Part shown: one piece after another, positions 45,467 to 58,004 of the stretch
Position numbering within the stretch: position 1 is the first letter of the stretch
Layout of the letters: each line of letters opens with the position of its first letter
Notes under the pieces: generated by a model
Databases searched by the model: none
What the model saw: only the letters and a program-made list of their open reading frames with translations
Told to the model about the DNA's origin: nothing
Origin: Daucus carota subsp. sativus
Taxonomy: Eukaryota; Streptophyta; Magnoliopsida; Apiales; Apiaceae
Assembly (NCBI RefSeq): GCF_001625215.2
Contig: NC_030385.2
Location: 32,203,598-32,267,597, forward strand
Direction of reading: 5' to 3'
DNA: 64,000 nucleotides
Made by a program: the position numbers and the translations under genes

Positions 45467-48264
45467 CTACACACTACACTACTGGACAGCTCCAGTATCT
45501 ACTAATCCTAAGAATCTAGCAGTAATCTTTCTGTACTCACTACTCATGCTTCTTTAAACAGCACAGCACAGCACAGAAACACATCAAGTATGTGTGATCT
45601 GTTTAGCGAGAGCATCTAATTTCCAAGTGTCCAAAAAAGCTTCTCACACCAAGTCAAATACAACAATGACCCCCCTATTACTTAACGTATATGCATAAAT
45701 AAATGTACAGGATCCTTCACACTGATTTGTACTGTTAGCTCTGCTGCTTGCATTCAAGTAAACATGGGGAGTATAGAGAGAGAAGGCATGAAAAGCTCGC
45801 AAAAGGCGCCGTGCTAGAAATACTAGGCTGCATAGTATGAGCTAGCTAATAGTAGATGGTATCTACACATATAAGTGTGTGTATGGGTACTGTGTCTAGC
45901 TAGATGCCATTCACTTGTCATTCAGTGTCTCCCTCTTGCCAACGGTTTGAGAAAATGAAGGCCCCTTGTGACCGACCATTGAAATACTTATATCACTCAC
46001 AAAAGTTGAGTTTGCTCCATCCTTTACTTGCTTATGCAGCCTTATTCTGTGTGTGTTCTTGCAGCTCCTATGTCCACTTAGCACTTACGGAAAGCTCCAA
46101 TCCACTGGATTTACTACTTTCCTCCTTATTTTTTTTATTTTCACAAATGTTAGAGCATTTCCCGCAGACTCCTACCAGATTACCTAAATATAAAAAAAAA
46201 TATGTATTTTTCAAGGGATAATTTCATTTTATTGAATGGGAACTCCAACAACATTTCCTATTTATAATTCCAATTATTATTATAACATTATATTCAACTA
46301 GTAATAAGAATAAAGAAAACAGAGAAAGATCAGGAAAAGCGAGAGAAGTGAATATTTTATTCTTTAAAATGATATCAGGAATGGTTACGCCATCCTTACA
46401 AAATGATGGATGAAGTTGGAATCCTTAACTTTTTAAGGAATTGTTAGAACTCTGCTGGAGTTGTGTTATGTGTCATATTCCCAATTATAATAGATTAGGA
46501 CATTATATAGCTAAGATGTTCGAGATGCTCTTAGCTTTATTCGTACTAGCTTATGACACCTACTAAGGATTTAAATAAAAAAATTTAATTTATTAATTAT
46601 CATAATTATAATATCTTTCTATTTGATTACATTATTATCTTCATAATATTCTTATTTACAGTATCATTGTTTAAATATAAATTTTTCTATATATTTACAT
46701 TTGATTCAACTTAAAATTTTGAATTTTTCTATTAAAAATATATTTTCAAAAACATGTTATGATATAAATCTGTTTCCCATGCAATAATATATTTTATTTT
46801 AGTAAAATTATTATAGGACATTGATAAATAAGCTCCACATTTCAATATGATAAACTGTCTTGTATCTTGATCCTTTATTATATTTTGTAACCTGAACAAT
46901 TGTTATAATGGTGATGGTCATACCAGTGACACGAGGAGTTTGTGTTTTCACGACAGTACGTATTATTATCACCTTGTTCGTATTTATCACAATCTTGTAA
47001 AGAACGAAGCTTCAATTAAATTTTGTATTGATATTAATTTGATGCAGACTACTTATTTATTTGTTAAATTTTATTTGTTAAATGAACATGATAGGGATTT
47101 TAGAGAGTTAATAATTTTATAAATTAAATTGTAGAATTTTAACAATTAAAAAATTAATTTTGTTAACGACATGGTTCTGTTGGTGGTTGATAATTGTTAT
47201 CAAATAAAAAACTTTATAGGATGATGATAAAATTTTGATATTTTGATATTTTGTACTCTTGATGGTCTGTCCAAAGACAGTTTCTTTTCTTAATATAGGA
47301 TATAAATTTTTAAAAGAAAATTATAAGTCAAATGCATAAATCAAGATATGATTATGTATTTCATGTTACATGCAGTACATCTATATTATATCGGAATCAC
47401 GGATAACGAGTCTGCGTGCATCTTTAACATCGAATGAACGGAGATTTAACAGGATTATAAAGTTTTGTGGGCTGCAGAGGGTGCATCATTTAAGCTGTGC
47501 ATGCGACAGAGGCTGGGATGAAAATTTGATTTGAAGAACAAATCGGACAATAAATAGATTGCAATTTAGGGTAAAGGGAGAAGAAGAGTTCCATATTAAT
47601 GAAAGAGAGGATAAGGAATTCCACGCGAGTACAACTGGAGAATACAACTGGCTGGACCTGGAAATGAATGATATTAAGGTGGAAGAAAAAGAAAGATAAT
47701 TGAAAAAACAGAACACAGCCTAAAAGCTCTGCTGCACAACAACTTCTTCTTCTCTGAACAAATCTGCATGCCTGCCTCCTGCTCCACACATCTCTCTCTA
47801 TCTCTCTGCTTTCTGTTCAGAAAGAGATATCGAGAGAGAGACGAGAGAAGATACCATATGCTCACATACTTACAAACTCACATGGATGTATGATGTATAA
47901 ATTCCCGAAAACACAACGTTCAACAGTGGCACTGTCTCTGCTGTGCGCAACATACAAACATAAAAATCCAAACCCATTTAAAGGTGGTGAGGTATGCTCT
48001 AAAATAAATAAGGATATGAATGAATAATAAATTTTAGAGCCGCGTTGGTCAGAACAATCATTATTATACCGCTATTTGCTCTGCTCGCTTTTTTTTGGGA
48101 GAGGTCATAAAGTGGGAGCACAGCCATATTAATAAGTTGCTAAACTGAGAAGTCGTAATCACGTCGCAGCAGCTCTTCTCTCGTCTTTTTTCTGCTGCTG
48201 CTTTTATGCGCGCCTTGCCTGTCAATATTCATGTCCAAACAAATGCTCCGTACCTTTTTCTATG
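45467..48264. other. Intergenic, no supported gene
   Basis: Several open frames of 60-105 codons occur, but none has family motifs or supporting splice sites. 47790-47850 is a pyrimidine/purine-rich (CT/GA) stretch. A MITE-like pair of ends is listed separately. Confidence 0.5.
46151..46532. mobile_element. MITE of the AGAGCATCTCC family
   Basis: The left end TAGAGCATTTCCCGCAGACT pairs with the right end (reverse complement TAAGAGCATCTCGAACATC). AT-rich interior. Confidence 0.5.
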
Positions 48265-48521
48265 CTCCGTCCGTCCCACTTCTTTTGTCATGTTTCACTT
48301 TTTGTGGTTAAATTGATCAAATTTTGACTGGTAATAAGTAATTATTTTAACATGATTTTTTAAAAATTGAAAAAGACATCTTAAAGTAGATTAAATGTAG
48401 ATTCTAATGATATATTTTTTGTAATTTTTTTCAATTATTTAATATATGTAAATTTCAATCAAAGTTGGGTCAATTTGACCACAAAAAGACAAACAAGACA
48501 AAAGAATTAGGATGGAGGGAG
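48265..48521. mobile_element. Stowaway MITE upstream of the trihelix gene
   Basis: Ends CTCCGTCCGTCCCACTT and GGATGGAGGGAG; TA follows at 48522-48523. The interior resembles the element at 37115 (GTCAATTTGACC). It lies about 640 bp before the ATG at 49163. Confidence 0.78.
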
Positions 48522-49162
48522 TATACCGCAATTTATATTAATCATTATTGTTAAATACTTGTTATCCCTACCGTCTAGTCGTCTACTGTAGCACACATGA
48601 TTAGGGCAAGGAGTGTTATTTAGAAACCATAAAATCTAAAAATGTATAAGAAAAAAATTGAAAATTCAATTATAGATAATAGGAGTATCCGTATGGTTTA
48701 ACTAAAAGTTTTAAATCATCTTTCAATATTTGAATAAATAATCAAGATTGTACAAATGACTCATAACTTTCAGAACATCTAATACGATTTCTGGACAAAT
48801 AAACCAATAAATTTTAAACCAACTATCCGATATCTGAATAAACAGTCAAAATTTAATATAAGACTTGCCATCTGATATATGAATAAATTTAATAAATAAC
48901 CCATAAACTTACAATAAAATATGCTAGAAAAATACAAAAACCACAAATAAATTAGGAGCTGCAGGTGTAGGCAGACAAGCACAGGAGAAGGGGTATAAAA
49001 TGCAATGAAGGAAGCTGTTCCTAGAGTTGGTTAATTCTTTGCAGTTGTTGGTGAAGTATAGTGAAAGCTAGCTAGGGTTTATAAAAAATTAAGTGTGTCA
49101 AATCGATAATATTGAAGTATATTGGGCCATCCATCCATTATTTCATATCCATTCATCCAAAA
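48522..49162 (+). promoter_or_regulatory. Presumed promoter and 5' UTR of the trihelix-pseudokinase gene
   Basis: AT-rich. A TATA-like GGGTATAAAATGC lies at about 48992, some 170 bp before the ATG. No other element is named with confidence. Confidence 0.45.
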
Positions 49163-52100
49163 ATGGGTGACACCAAAGGAGGAGACAACACAAAGAAACA
49201 ACATTTGACCACCACCACCACATCATCTTCTCCTCCCACTCATCCCCAACAAGCATCAGCAGCAGCAGCGCAAGATTCAAGCACTGATTCCATTCCTCAT
49301 CATCATCATCTAGTTGGAGTCAGTGGTTCACCCTTCCTCTCACCTCCTCCACCTCTTTACACTAATATTCCAGCTCATGGATCTGCCACAGTGCCTAGCT
49401 CATTTGATCAGAACCAGATAGTGGTGAATACTAATCCCAAGAGACCAAGATATACTTCAGCTGGACAGTGGAAGCTCTTGCCTTCTCCATCCCCATCACA
49501 GAAACAAACAAACCTTCCTTATCAGCAGGTGAATATTCCACTGGTGATTAGCAATGAGTCTACTCCCTCTCCTTCAAATCAACCTCCCTCCACAATACCA
49601 CCACCGCCGCCGCCACCAGCGGCGGCGGCGGCTTCTTCTTCCGACACCGCGGCCTCATCGCCATCTCACCCGTCTCTTTCCGGCTCCCAAGAGTGTGCTA
49701 ATTTATCAGAAGCTGGTGGAGATGAACAGCTACTTCAGCAGCAGGAGCAGCGGTTGCAGATGAGAAAAGGGAAAATTGTGAGCCCTCCATGGAAGCCTAA
49801 TGAGTCCCTGTGGCTCGCCAGGGCCTGGAGGATTCAGTACGAAGGGGGGTCCACAAGTGCACCGCCACAAGAGGGGCAGGGTGGGTCAGGTCAACCGGCA
49901 ACTGGGAGGTCAGCGACGAAGACACGGGCTGAGAAAGATAAACAAGTCTCGGAATATCTAAAGAGCCATGGGGTGAATAGAGATGCCAAGCAAGCAGGTA
50001 CGAAATGGGACAACATGTTGGGCGACTACAGAAGGGTTTACAAGTGGGAGAGATTCGGAGGGAGGGATCAAACAGGCAGGAGTTTCTTCAGGCTTTCCTC
50101 TGTTGAAAGAAAAACTTATAATTTGCCCACTTCTTTCGACGAACAAGTTTACGATGAATTGTGCCAGTTCATGGGTTCCCGAATGAGAACTCTTATTTCG
50201 AATTCAAGACCTGGTGCATTTGATGATCCCTGCCCTTCTCACTTGCTCCTTAGGTCCTTGCCTCCCCCTCCCATTTTTCGCGATGACAATGACATCCCTC
50301 TCACCGGTAACTATGTACCAATTTTTCCTAAATTCTCGAGGTGTTGCTATCCTATTGTATTCTAACAATTTTTAAATTTTTTTTACAGCAAGGGCTAAAC
50401 AACTAGGGTTGACTAGTGGTGGTGAAGCATTCGGGCAAGGAGGAAGAGGGAGTTTACTAGGATATGATACTGGTTGCTCCTCAGATGTGATGTTAACGCC
50501 GTCTCGAGAGCTAAAGAGGATAGGTAAAGTGAGAATGATATGGGAAGAGTCTGTAAATTTGTGGGGTGAAGAAGGGGAGCATCACAGAGGGAGAGTGAAG
50601 GTGCAAGGACTGAGCTTCTTGAATGCAGATGAGTTAACATATTTAGATGATTCGATGGTGGCATGCACATTAGAAACGTTTGAAGATGCCACTCCTCTCA
50701 AAGGCTTCTCTGTGGATAGGTTTCTTTCTGGTCAACAGATTAAAGTCTTTGGCAGAAGAAACTCTTCCACCTCTGCTCCACCCAATCCTGCTTCTTTTTC
50801 TGGTATGCAACATCTTTAATTTATTATATTTATTTAAACACATTGCATTTTAGAATAAATTTAACTTATATTTAAAGATATTCTCTATTGTACAAACCAG
50901 GTTTCCATGACAGGATGCAGCTTCCATCTACAGAACCTTCTATCAGATGTAAGTCTGTCTAGCTTTATATTTTATTATTGTAAGAATCTTTATATTATTT
51001 TTTATCTCCTTGCATAAGCTTTCTGATATAGTCATAAATATAGTAATAAGTTTCAGTACTATTGAGAATCAAGTTCTTAATTTATTGAATTAAACCAACT
51101 GCAGAATCAAATGACAGAAGTTAAACAGAAATCATTAATTTACTCGAAAGTACTTGTTTTGAAATTGTATGCATTATTTATAATGTGATGGCTTAAAATA
51201 GAATTATTCCCTTCATTCTTATGTATATTATGCTTCTGTCCCATGATTTGCATATTATTTTTTAAATAATGCAGCTATTACTGCATGGGAATTTCAAGAT
51301 CCAACTGAGTATTATTTAGGGTGTCTGAAAATTCCTCCATCAACACTACCAAGTCTGGTTGAGCTATCATGGTACTTACAAGAGCCACCGGCAGAAGAGC
51401 TGCGGTTTCCATTGCGAAAAGATGTATACAGAGACTTGCCTCAAGGAAAAGAACTCTTCTTCACCACCTCCAGTGAACTCCTGGATTGTAGAGCAATTAT
51501 GTATGAAATTCTGAGTCCAATTATTCGGTCAAACCCTAGTCTCACTGCTTCCACTAGAGACTCTTTTATCGGCCTCTGGGATGATTGCATCAATCGCCTG
51601 ATCTCCAAATTCTGTTCTTCAGAAATGGTATTTATTCGAAAACCATCTTCACATTCAGCCGAGGATCCATTTCAAGACCAGTGGCCTAATCTTACCGCTT
51701 TCATGCGAAATTTCTGTCTGTGGAGAGGGGAGGAGACTGATCAAGTAAGGGAAGGTCAAGTTGATCCATCTAATTCAATTGTGGAAAAGCTTTCTTGGAC
51801 TTACACGGACCTTCCTTACGTATTAGGCTACTACGCAGTTGGCTACATTGTTACATTTTGCGCATTCAGTCCATCACAAGACGGCAATATTATCCGAACA
51901 GATATTCACACTCTCGACTTGTCGACGCCCGCCGAAAGACTAAAAGCCCTAATTCCATGTTGGAGAATTGCTGGGTTACTGTCTTTGTTAGCCGAGAGAT
52001 GCTTGTTTCACATTAACAAAGGTGGGAAAAATCCTAAGCTTTCGCCTTACAGTGACTTCGAAAGAATCGAATTGGGCAGCGGAAATGTCGTCGAAATGAC

Positions 52101-52698
52101 ACCGAATACGGTCACTAAATATTTCTCGAACAAAAGAAAATGGTGCGCGGTGAAAGAAATCTACGATTTTCTGGACCAACGAATCCCCCACTCCGAAATT
52201 ATATTCCGAGATTCTGAAAAAGACTTGGCTCTCACATTCAAGCCGCGAGGCTGCAAATTCAAGCCAAAGAATCTAGATCAACTCGTCGACGCATTAAAAT
52301 GCGTGACAGAAGCATTAGTTGCACTCCACGACTTATCTTTCATGCACCGAGACCTGGATTGGGACAAAGTGGTCATGCGAAGAAGCAGCGAAAATATAGA
52401 GTGGTTCCTGACGGGGTTCGAGGAGGCGGTGGGAGCGCCGCAGATCTACCCACATGCAGCGGCGAGTGGGAAGCACGCTCCGGAGATGGGAAGGGGCATG
52501 CATGGGGTGAAAGTTGATGTATGGGGAGTGGGGATGCTGGTGAAGAGCAGTGGAGTCGCGAGTATTCCAAAGCTACTGAGAGAGTTGCAGAACAGGTGTT
52601 TGGACCCGAACCCCGAGCAGCGTCCAACGGCGGCGGACTGCTACCACCACCTGCTGCAGCTACACTCTTCAATGCCACCGAGTACAACGTTTGATTGA
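49163..52698 (+). CDS. Trihelix DNA-binding domain fused to a pseudokinase
   Basis: Predicted nuclear protein of 1009 residues, orthologous (from memory) to At5g51800. Exons: 49163-50306, 50389-50802, 50901-50948, 51275-52698, all GT-AG. In-frame sequence before 49163 has only a TTG, so ATG 49163 is the start. The N-terminus is low-complexity (Ser, Pro, His, Gln, a polyproline and a polyalanine run). A trihelix (GT-factor) domain lies at about 211-298: PPWKPNESLWLARAWRIQYE through TKWDNMLGDYRRVYKWER. The C-terminal third resembles a kinase. It keeps His-Arg-Asp (FMHRDLDWDKVV) and an APE-like site (HAPEMGRG), but lacks the usual Lys and Asn of the catalytic loop, has TGFEEA in place of DFG, and no VAIK lysine is seen. 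It is therefore probably a pseudokinase, perhaps a protein-interaction or ligand-sensing module on a DNA-binding protein. Function not established. Confidence 0.92.
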
Positions 52699-53377
52699 AG
52701 TCTATATATATTTCTGACTCACTCACAGGATTTGATTATTATTATTATCAGAGTTAACTGGCGAGAAGTATTATTTTGTTTGACAAAAAATATATTATTG
52801 GAGGTTGTGTTGTAACATCTCACTGAAGTTACTTATTTGCTGGGGGTCATTGCTATTTTTGAAGAGGTGTGTACGTACTTTTTCAGAACCTTCTTGTCAA
52901 TTTCAAGTCAATGAGAAAATTAGCTAGGGTGGTAGGTCTTCGGAGTATCCGTGTTTTCAACTGCATTTTAGTGTTGATTCGACCTCACGTGGCCCAATTT
53001 ATCAAAATCCAGCAGCTCCAGATTAATCTTTTCACAATTTATCAAATCAAATCATTAAGTCATTAAATTGATATAATCGAGTGACATAATGACATTGCAA
53101 GAATAAGTTTCGATAAAAATACATAAAATCACGTAACATTATAACAATATCAGGTCATGTGACATATGTATGTTAACAGGAGTATATGTTTAGTGATAAA
53201 AAAATTGTTTGAGCACTTTAGTTTTAAGTTTTTATTTATATATAAGCGGCGTTATGATATCGTTCGGTCAAAAATTGGCTCTTCTATGATTTTTTAATTT
53301 TTTTGTCGAATGTATACTACTATCATTCATATGTTATGATCCGCTCCCTTACAATAAATAGGTATCAGTTAAAAATT

Positions 53378-53457
<80 letters not shown>

Positions 53458-53932
53458 TTATAGTCGACATTTAGTTATAATTATTGATATTTGACTAATC
53501 ATTTTATATGCTAATTCTTAGTATCTTGACCCAATCTATCATTCTTTTAGCAATAAAATTCAATTACCACTACCGTAGAAGATGATCTCACATACAACTG
53601 CTTGTGAATAATCCCAAATATTATATTACAAATCAAAACGCTAGATTGTGCAACGTTTATCCATCTTTCATTTCTTGATGCAATATCATTTAGAATTTTG
53701 AAAACTTAAATGCTATTTCATGTAGCGTTCACTTAAAACGTTAGAACATGTTACATCTTTTAGATTTTCGGATCTAAACGCAACATAATGTGACGTTTTC
53801 TTCTAAAAATCAAAATACTAGATTATTCAAAGTTGATAAATAATATTTCATGTCTTTTCTGTCAACTCTGATATTGTAGATATTAATTATATAAGTTATG
53901 ATATACGGGAGCTTTTCTCTGATTCTACTTAT
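52699..53932. other. 3' region of the trihelix gene and spacer
   Basis: 3' UTR, then AT-rich DNA with a compound microsatellite. 53590-53830 repeats an AACGT-bearing unit loosely (GCAACGTTTATCC, GTAGCGTTCACTT, GTGACGTTTTCTT), a possible old transposon. Confidence 0.45.
53381..53457. repeat. Compound microsatellite (AC)n(AT)n(AC)n
   Basis: A run of AC repeats, then about 15 AT units, then AC repeats again. Likely length-variable. The frame across it is not a gene. Confidence 0.97.
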
Positions 53933-53937
53933 ATAGT

Positions 53938-54588
53938 GGGTGTTTGGAAATGGGACTTCTGGGCTTTTCCTCTTTTTTGCCAACTGTTTGGCAAACAATT
54001 TAAAGCACTTAAAATAATAAAAGAAGTTAGCAAAAAAAAAGTAACAGAGCGTGGCTTTTTTCTAGACACAACTTAAACTTCTTTCAGAGTTTTAGTGGCC
54101 GCTTCCTTTTTTTTATTCATGCTGTCTACTACAGGTTATCTCCATCCTTAATTATATTTTTAATATAACAGAAGTTTAGTCAAATCTTTTCATTCATTCC
54201 TTCTTTGATTTTATGAGCTGTACGGTTTTGGGCTGCAAGCTCCTGAATCTCATCCTAAAAAGTAAATAAATGAAATTTATAACAAAAAGAGAGACAAACC
54301 AAACCAAACAAAAAATCATTTTTTATATAATATAAATATTAATTAATTTAATCTCATATTTTCATCAATTTTATCTCAATTTATTTCATAAATATTAAAT
54401 AATTATATTACAAAACCACGAAACTATACCAACTTATAAGTTAAGTTATCCAAACATTTAAAAACTTATAAGTTACGGTATCCAAACACTTATAATAGCT
54501 TATAAGTCCAAACCATCTTCTCACTTCTAATGCACTTCTTTACTTTAAGTAATAAATCACTTTTTCTTAAGTTCAGTCAAACGGGCCC
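53938..54588. mobile_element. MITE-like element with GGGTGTTTGG ends
   Basis: The left end GGGTGTTTGG pairs with CAAACGGGCCC on the right; 5-bp ATAGT flanks both sides (53933-53937 and 54589-54593). Same family as 21285 and 56254, but longer. Contains AACTTATAAGT-type motifs near the right end. Confidence 0.65.
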
Positions 54589-54743
54589 ATAGTTTTCAAC
54601 AACATTAAGGACCCTCTACAAAGATCATATCTTCATTTTCATATATGATTGTTTAATTTTACTTTGATATTACATTGCACGTATTTATAACACATAGATA
54701 AATTATTTATACTTTAACAAGTGCCTAACACGTGGACAGAATG

Positions 54744-55156
54744 TAGGGCTGTAATTCGAGCCGAGCCGGGCGAGTTTCGAGCCGAGCCTAATTCGAGCCA
54801 AGTTTAATCGAGTCGAGCCGAGCCGGCTCGATTAACTAATCGAGCCTAAATCTTTGCCCGAACTCGACTCGGTTAATTTCACGAGTCGAGCCGAGCCGGC
54901 TCGTTTAGCTAAACGAGCCGGTTTTAACGAGTCGAGCGAGCCAGCTCGTATAATTTTACGCTTAATCGAGCCCAAACCTTTACCCGAACTCAGCTCGTTT
55001 AATTTCACGAGTCGAGTCGAGCCGGCTCGTTTAATTAAACGAGCCGAAACCTTTGCCCGAACTCGGCTCGTTTAATGAGTCGAGTCGAGTCGAGCGCACT
55101 TAAACGAGTTCGAGCCGGGCGAGCTCGCGAGCCGCCCGACTCGAATTACAGCTCTA
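54744..55156. mobile_element. hAT-type element with CGAGCC repeats
   Basis: Flanked by a perfect 8-bp duplication ACAGAATG (54736-54743 and 55157-55164). TIRs TAGGGCTGTAATTCGAG and (reverse complement) TAGAGCTGTAATTCGAG. The interior has three diverged repeats of about 80-90 bp around CGAGCCGAGCCGGCTCG, with many small palindromes. It is strikingly GC-rich against its surroundings. Confidence 0.92.
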
Positions 55157-55622
55157 ACAGAATGTATGTCGAAAATCTGTCTTCAACAGACATCTTCAGA
55201 GCAACTTCAACTCTTTTCGAACTCTCAACTAAAACAAATTTGACTTAAATCTTAATAAGAGACATAGCTCAAATCTTATTTTCACGATTCTTCGTCGTCT
55301 AATAGCCAAATAATTTGTCTTGCAAAATATATACGAGGTTCATGCGTAAGTTCAAGATTCGAAATATTCAACAAAATAGTCATCTTGAAATTATTTTTAT
55401 CCATTGTCTTCGAGGTTGAATAGGCCTTGATTTTTGCAACAATGTAACAACTGTATAATGGTATAATAAAATCAGGGGCGGAACCAGCCCATGCCTGGGG
55501 TGGGCTGTAGCCCGGCCCAAAAAAAAAATTTACAAAATTTTTATATGTATATCCGGGCCCAACAGAGATTTAGCCCGGGCAGTCCAACAAGGAAAAACCT
55601 AATTATACAGTACAGGTGCTTC

Positions 55623-56559
55623 AGAGCATCTCCAAGAAACTCTTCATTTAGAGCATCTCCAAGAGGCTCTTCATTTAGGCTCCTAACTTGAGATTTGAGG
55701 AGGGAGAACCAAAATATTGCTCCAAGAAACTCTTAAGTGGCTCTTAAATCTTAAGAGCCTCTTGTTTCTCTCTCCTCTCTCCTCGAAGTTAAGAGCCACC
55801 ACATGGCTCTTAACTTATTTTTTCACAATAAAAAAATCCTTCCCTCCAATCAACCTCCATCTTTCCCTCTCTTTTGTTATAGTGGAGCCCAATATATGAA
55901 TAAAATATGAAATAGAGAAGAGATGTAGAGAGTATTGTTAGAGTTTACACTCTTAACTTTGTCCAAAATTACTAAGAGCCACATTTTTTATATTATATTT
56001 AGGAGCCAACAAGGAGGCTCTTGGAGATGCTCTTAGACTCCTAACTTGAGATTTGAGGAGGGAGAGGAAGAGCCACCACATGGCTCCTAACTTATTTTTC
56101 CACAATAAAAAAATCATTCCCTCCGATTTATCTCCATCTTTCCTTCTCTTTTGTTATAGTGGAGCCCAATATATGAATAAAATATGAAATAGAGAAGAGA
56201 TGTAGAGAGTATTGTTGGAGTTTACACTCTTAACTTTGTCATAAATTACTAAGGGGCCGTTTGGCTGAGTTTAAAATAAGTGCTTCTTGCTTATAATAAA
56301 TAAGTGGAGTAGAAGTTAGAAGCCAGACAAGACTTATAAGTGATTAAAGTGTTTGGCAAATAAGCAGAAGTCATGAAACAAAAGCTAGCATTCCTAGCTT
56401 TTTATAAGTGCTTCTTGACTTATTACACAAACAGTACGAAATAAGTGCTTCTAACTTATAAGCCCAGAAGTCGGCTTAAAAGCCGTAGCCAAACACCACC
56501 TAAGAGCCACATTTTTTATATTATATTTAGGAGCCAACAAGGAGACCTTTGGAGATGCT
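55623..56559. repeat. Tandem pair of AGAGCATCTCC-family MITEs
   Basis: Two similar copies (about 55623-56030 and 56031-56559) share TTGAGATTTGAGGAGGGAG, GTGGAGCCCAATATATGAAT and a TTGGAGATGCT right end. The second copy is longer because another element sits in it at 56254-56499. Confidence 0.75.
56254..56499. mobile_element. MITE with GGCCGTTTGGC ends, filled/empty site visible
   Basis: Inserted in the second copy of the tandem pair with CTAAG on both sides (56249-56253 and 56500-56504). The first copy at about 55965-55985 (ATTACTAAGAGCCACA) shows the uninterrupted site with one CTAAG. Ends GGGCCGTTTGGCTGAG and (reverse complement) GTGGTGTTTGGCTACGG. Confidence 0.85.
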
Positions 56560-56898
56560 AAAGTTCACAAATCACGCTTCACAAATCACAGCCATAGCCT
56601 GCTCGTGCTCCGCCTGTTTGTATGTGTTGTTTGTCAGGAATGGAGTCACTTTTCTAGCTTTACTCACTTTTGCATCGTTGAGGTTTTTTTTTCTTTAATG
56701 TTTTCGCATTGTTTAGTTTTATTTAGTGCTTGTAATTGGGAGTTTCTTCACGAATATATTTTTGTACGACTTTGCGCAAAAAATTCTATTATACATAGGT
56801 ATTGGGTTGTAAAAATTATACATAGGTATTGGGTTGTAAAGTTTTTACTATCTTTTTCGTTCAGCCCAGGAGGAACCTAAATCCTGGTTCCGCCTCTG

Positions 56899-58004
56899 GG
56901 TATATGGTAGAAAGTTCACAAGTTCGAAAAAAATAGTAACAAATTATGGTGTGATAAGTATTCTTCTGACAAATCGGGAGAGATTATTATGCAAGAAATA
57001 TTTTAAAACTTAACGTGTAGTTTATGGTAAAGTCTCTGCACCTCAGGGGTGGGCGGATCAGTTTGGTTTTAGCCCGAACGATCTGCTACTTAAACCTTAT
57101 TCAACAAATTGCTCCAGAATTGTTGGATTAGAAAATAAACGGCCTTTATTTTAAAGGCCACACAAAAGAAGCGCGGCCCGTCACTTGGGCCGGACTTTTT
57201 CAGCGTGAGTCGTGCGAGTTGCAGTATAATTTCAAGCAATTGTATGTGATGAACAATGGGTAGTACTTGTTTCTGATTCTGATGACAATTTCTTTGACAA
57301 AGTTCTAAGATATGTCATTATTCAGTATGCTGGTATGTGAGCTGGTATGCTGATAGATTGAATTTTCATCTGAGGTAAAATGCTCATAGTCCCTCTTTTA
57401 CAAATTTTTGGCAAGTGCACCAGGCTCATGCACAAGGATTCGGGCTTGCTGGAACTCTTAGCCCGTGTGAGCCTTTACAGAAAGGAACTATTGAGTTGAA
57501 ACGCTATAGCTAGTAATGAAGAGGATGTCTTGGGGTGAGAATAAATCAGACCATCTGTACTGTATATAACAAAAACTTATAAAGGGTTAATTGAAAAGGA
57601 CTTAAACATATTTAGCATAAAAAGAAAGAAACGGACTGCAGAATGAAGTAATTTTCTTAAATAAAAAAATCACACTTTTAGAAAGAAATCATGGACATTC
57701 TCTATGATTATACTTTCCTTTGTAGTATTCTATAGAAAACAAACAATCATAATCAGTCACTATCTAACCCTTAATGTATCTCCGGCATTTGATTCGTAAA
57801 GAACGTGTGGCCTAGGAGTATATTTGTTGGCTCGTCGATGGAAGCTACTGGCAGAATAATAGAATAAAACAATTTTGGGAATTAGTCATTTGTATCCAAG
57901 AATCTTGAGAGGCCTCATATTACCATAAAAGATCACTGTCCTTTCATAAGTCGAATGAAGAATAAACATTGAGTTGCAAAAATCTAAATTCTTAGACATT
58001 GAAA
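56899..58004. other. Spacer upstream of the carboxylesterase gene
   Basis: A hAT-like left end CAGGGGTGGGCGGATCAG lies at about 57050 without a found partner. The rest is AT-rich and includes the presumed carboxylesterase promoter. No gene. Confidence 0.5.

Larger units (their letters stand above)
55473..56898. mobile_element. hAT-like element hosting nested MITEs
   Basis: The left end CAGGGGCGGAACCAG and right end CTGGTTCCGCCTCTG are inverted repeats very close to those of the hAT at 40581. The target duplication has decayed. The interior is mostly a tandem MITE pair (55623-56559). No transposase remnant recognised. Confidence 0.7.

Noticed and set aside
45904-46221. 105-codon plus-strand frame
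   Set aside because: Runs into the end of a MITE, ends in a lysine-codon run, and has no family motif or partner exon.
47486-47865. Overlapping minus-strand frames over a CT-rich stretch
   Set aside because: Several frames are open at once across simple sequence, which indicates low complexity and not coding.
53303-53494. Frame with Thr-His and Tyr-Ile repeats
   Set aside because: It is the (AC)n(AT)n microsatellite translated.
54744-55156. CRISPR-like array
   Set aside because: The repeats are diverged, palindromic and inside a hAT element with target duplication; this is plant nuclear DNA.
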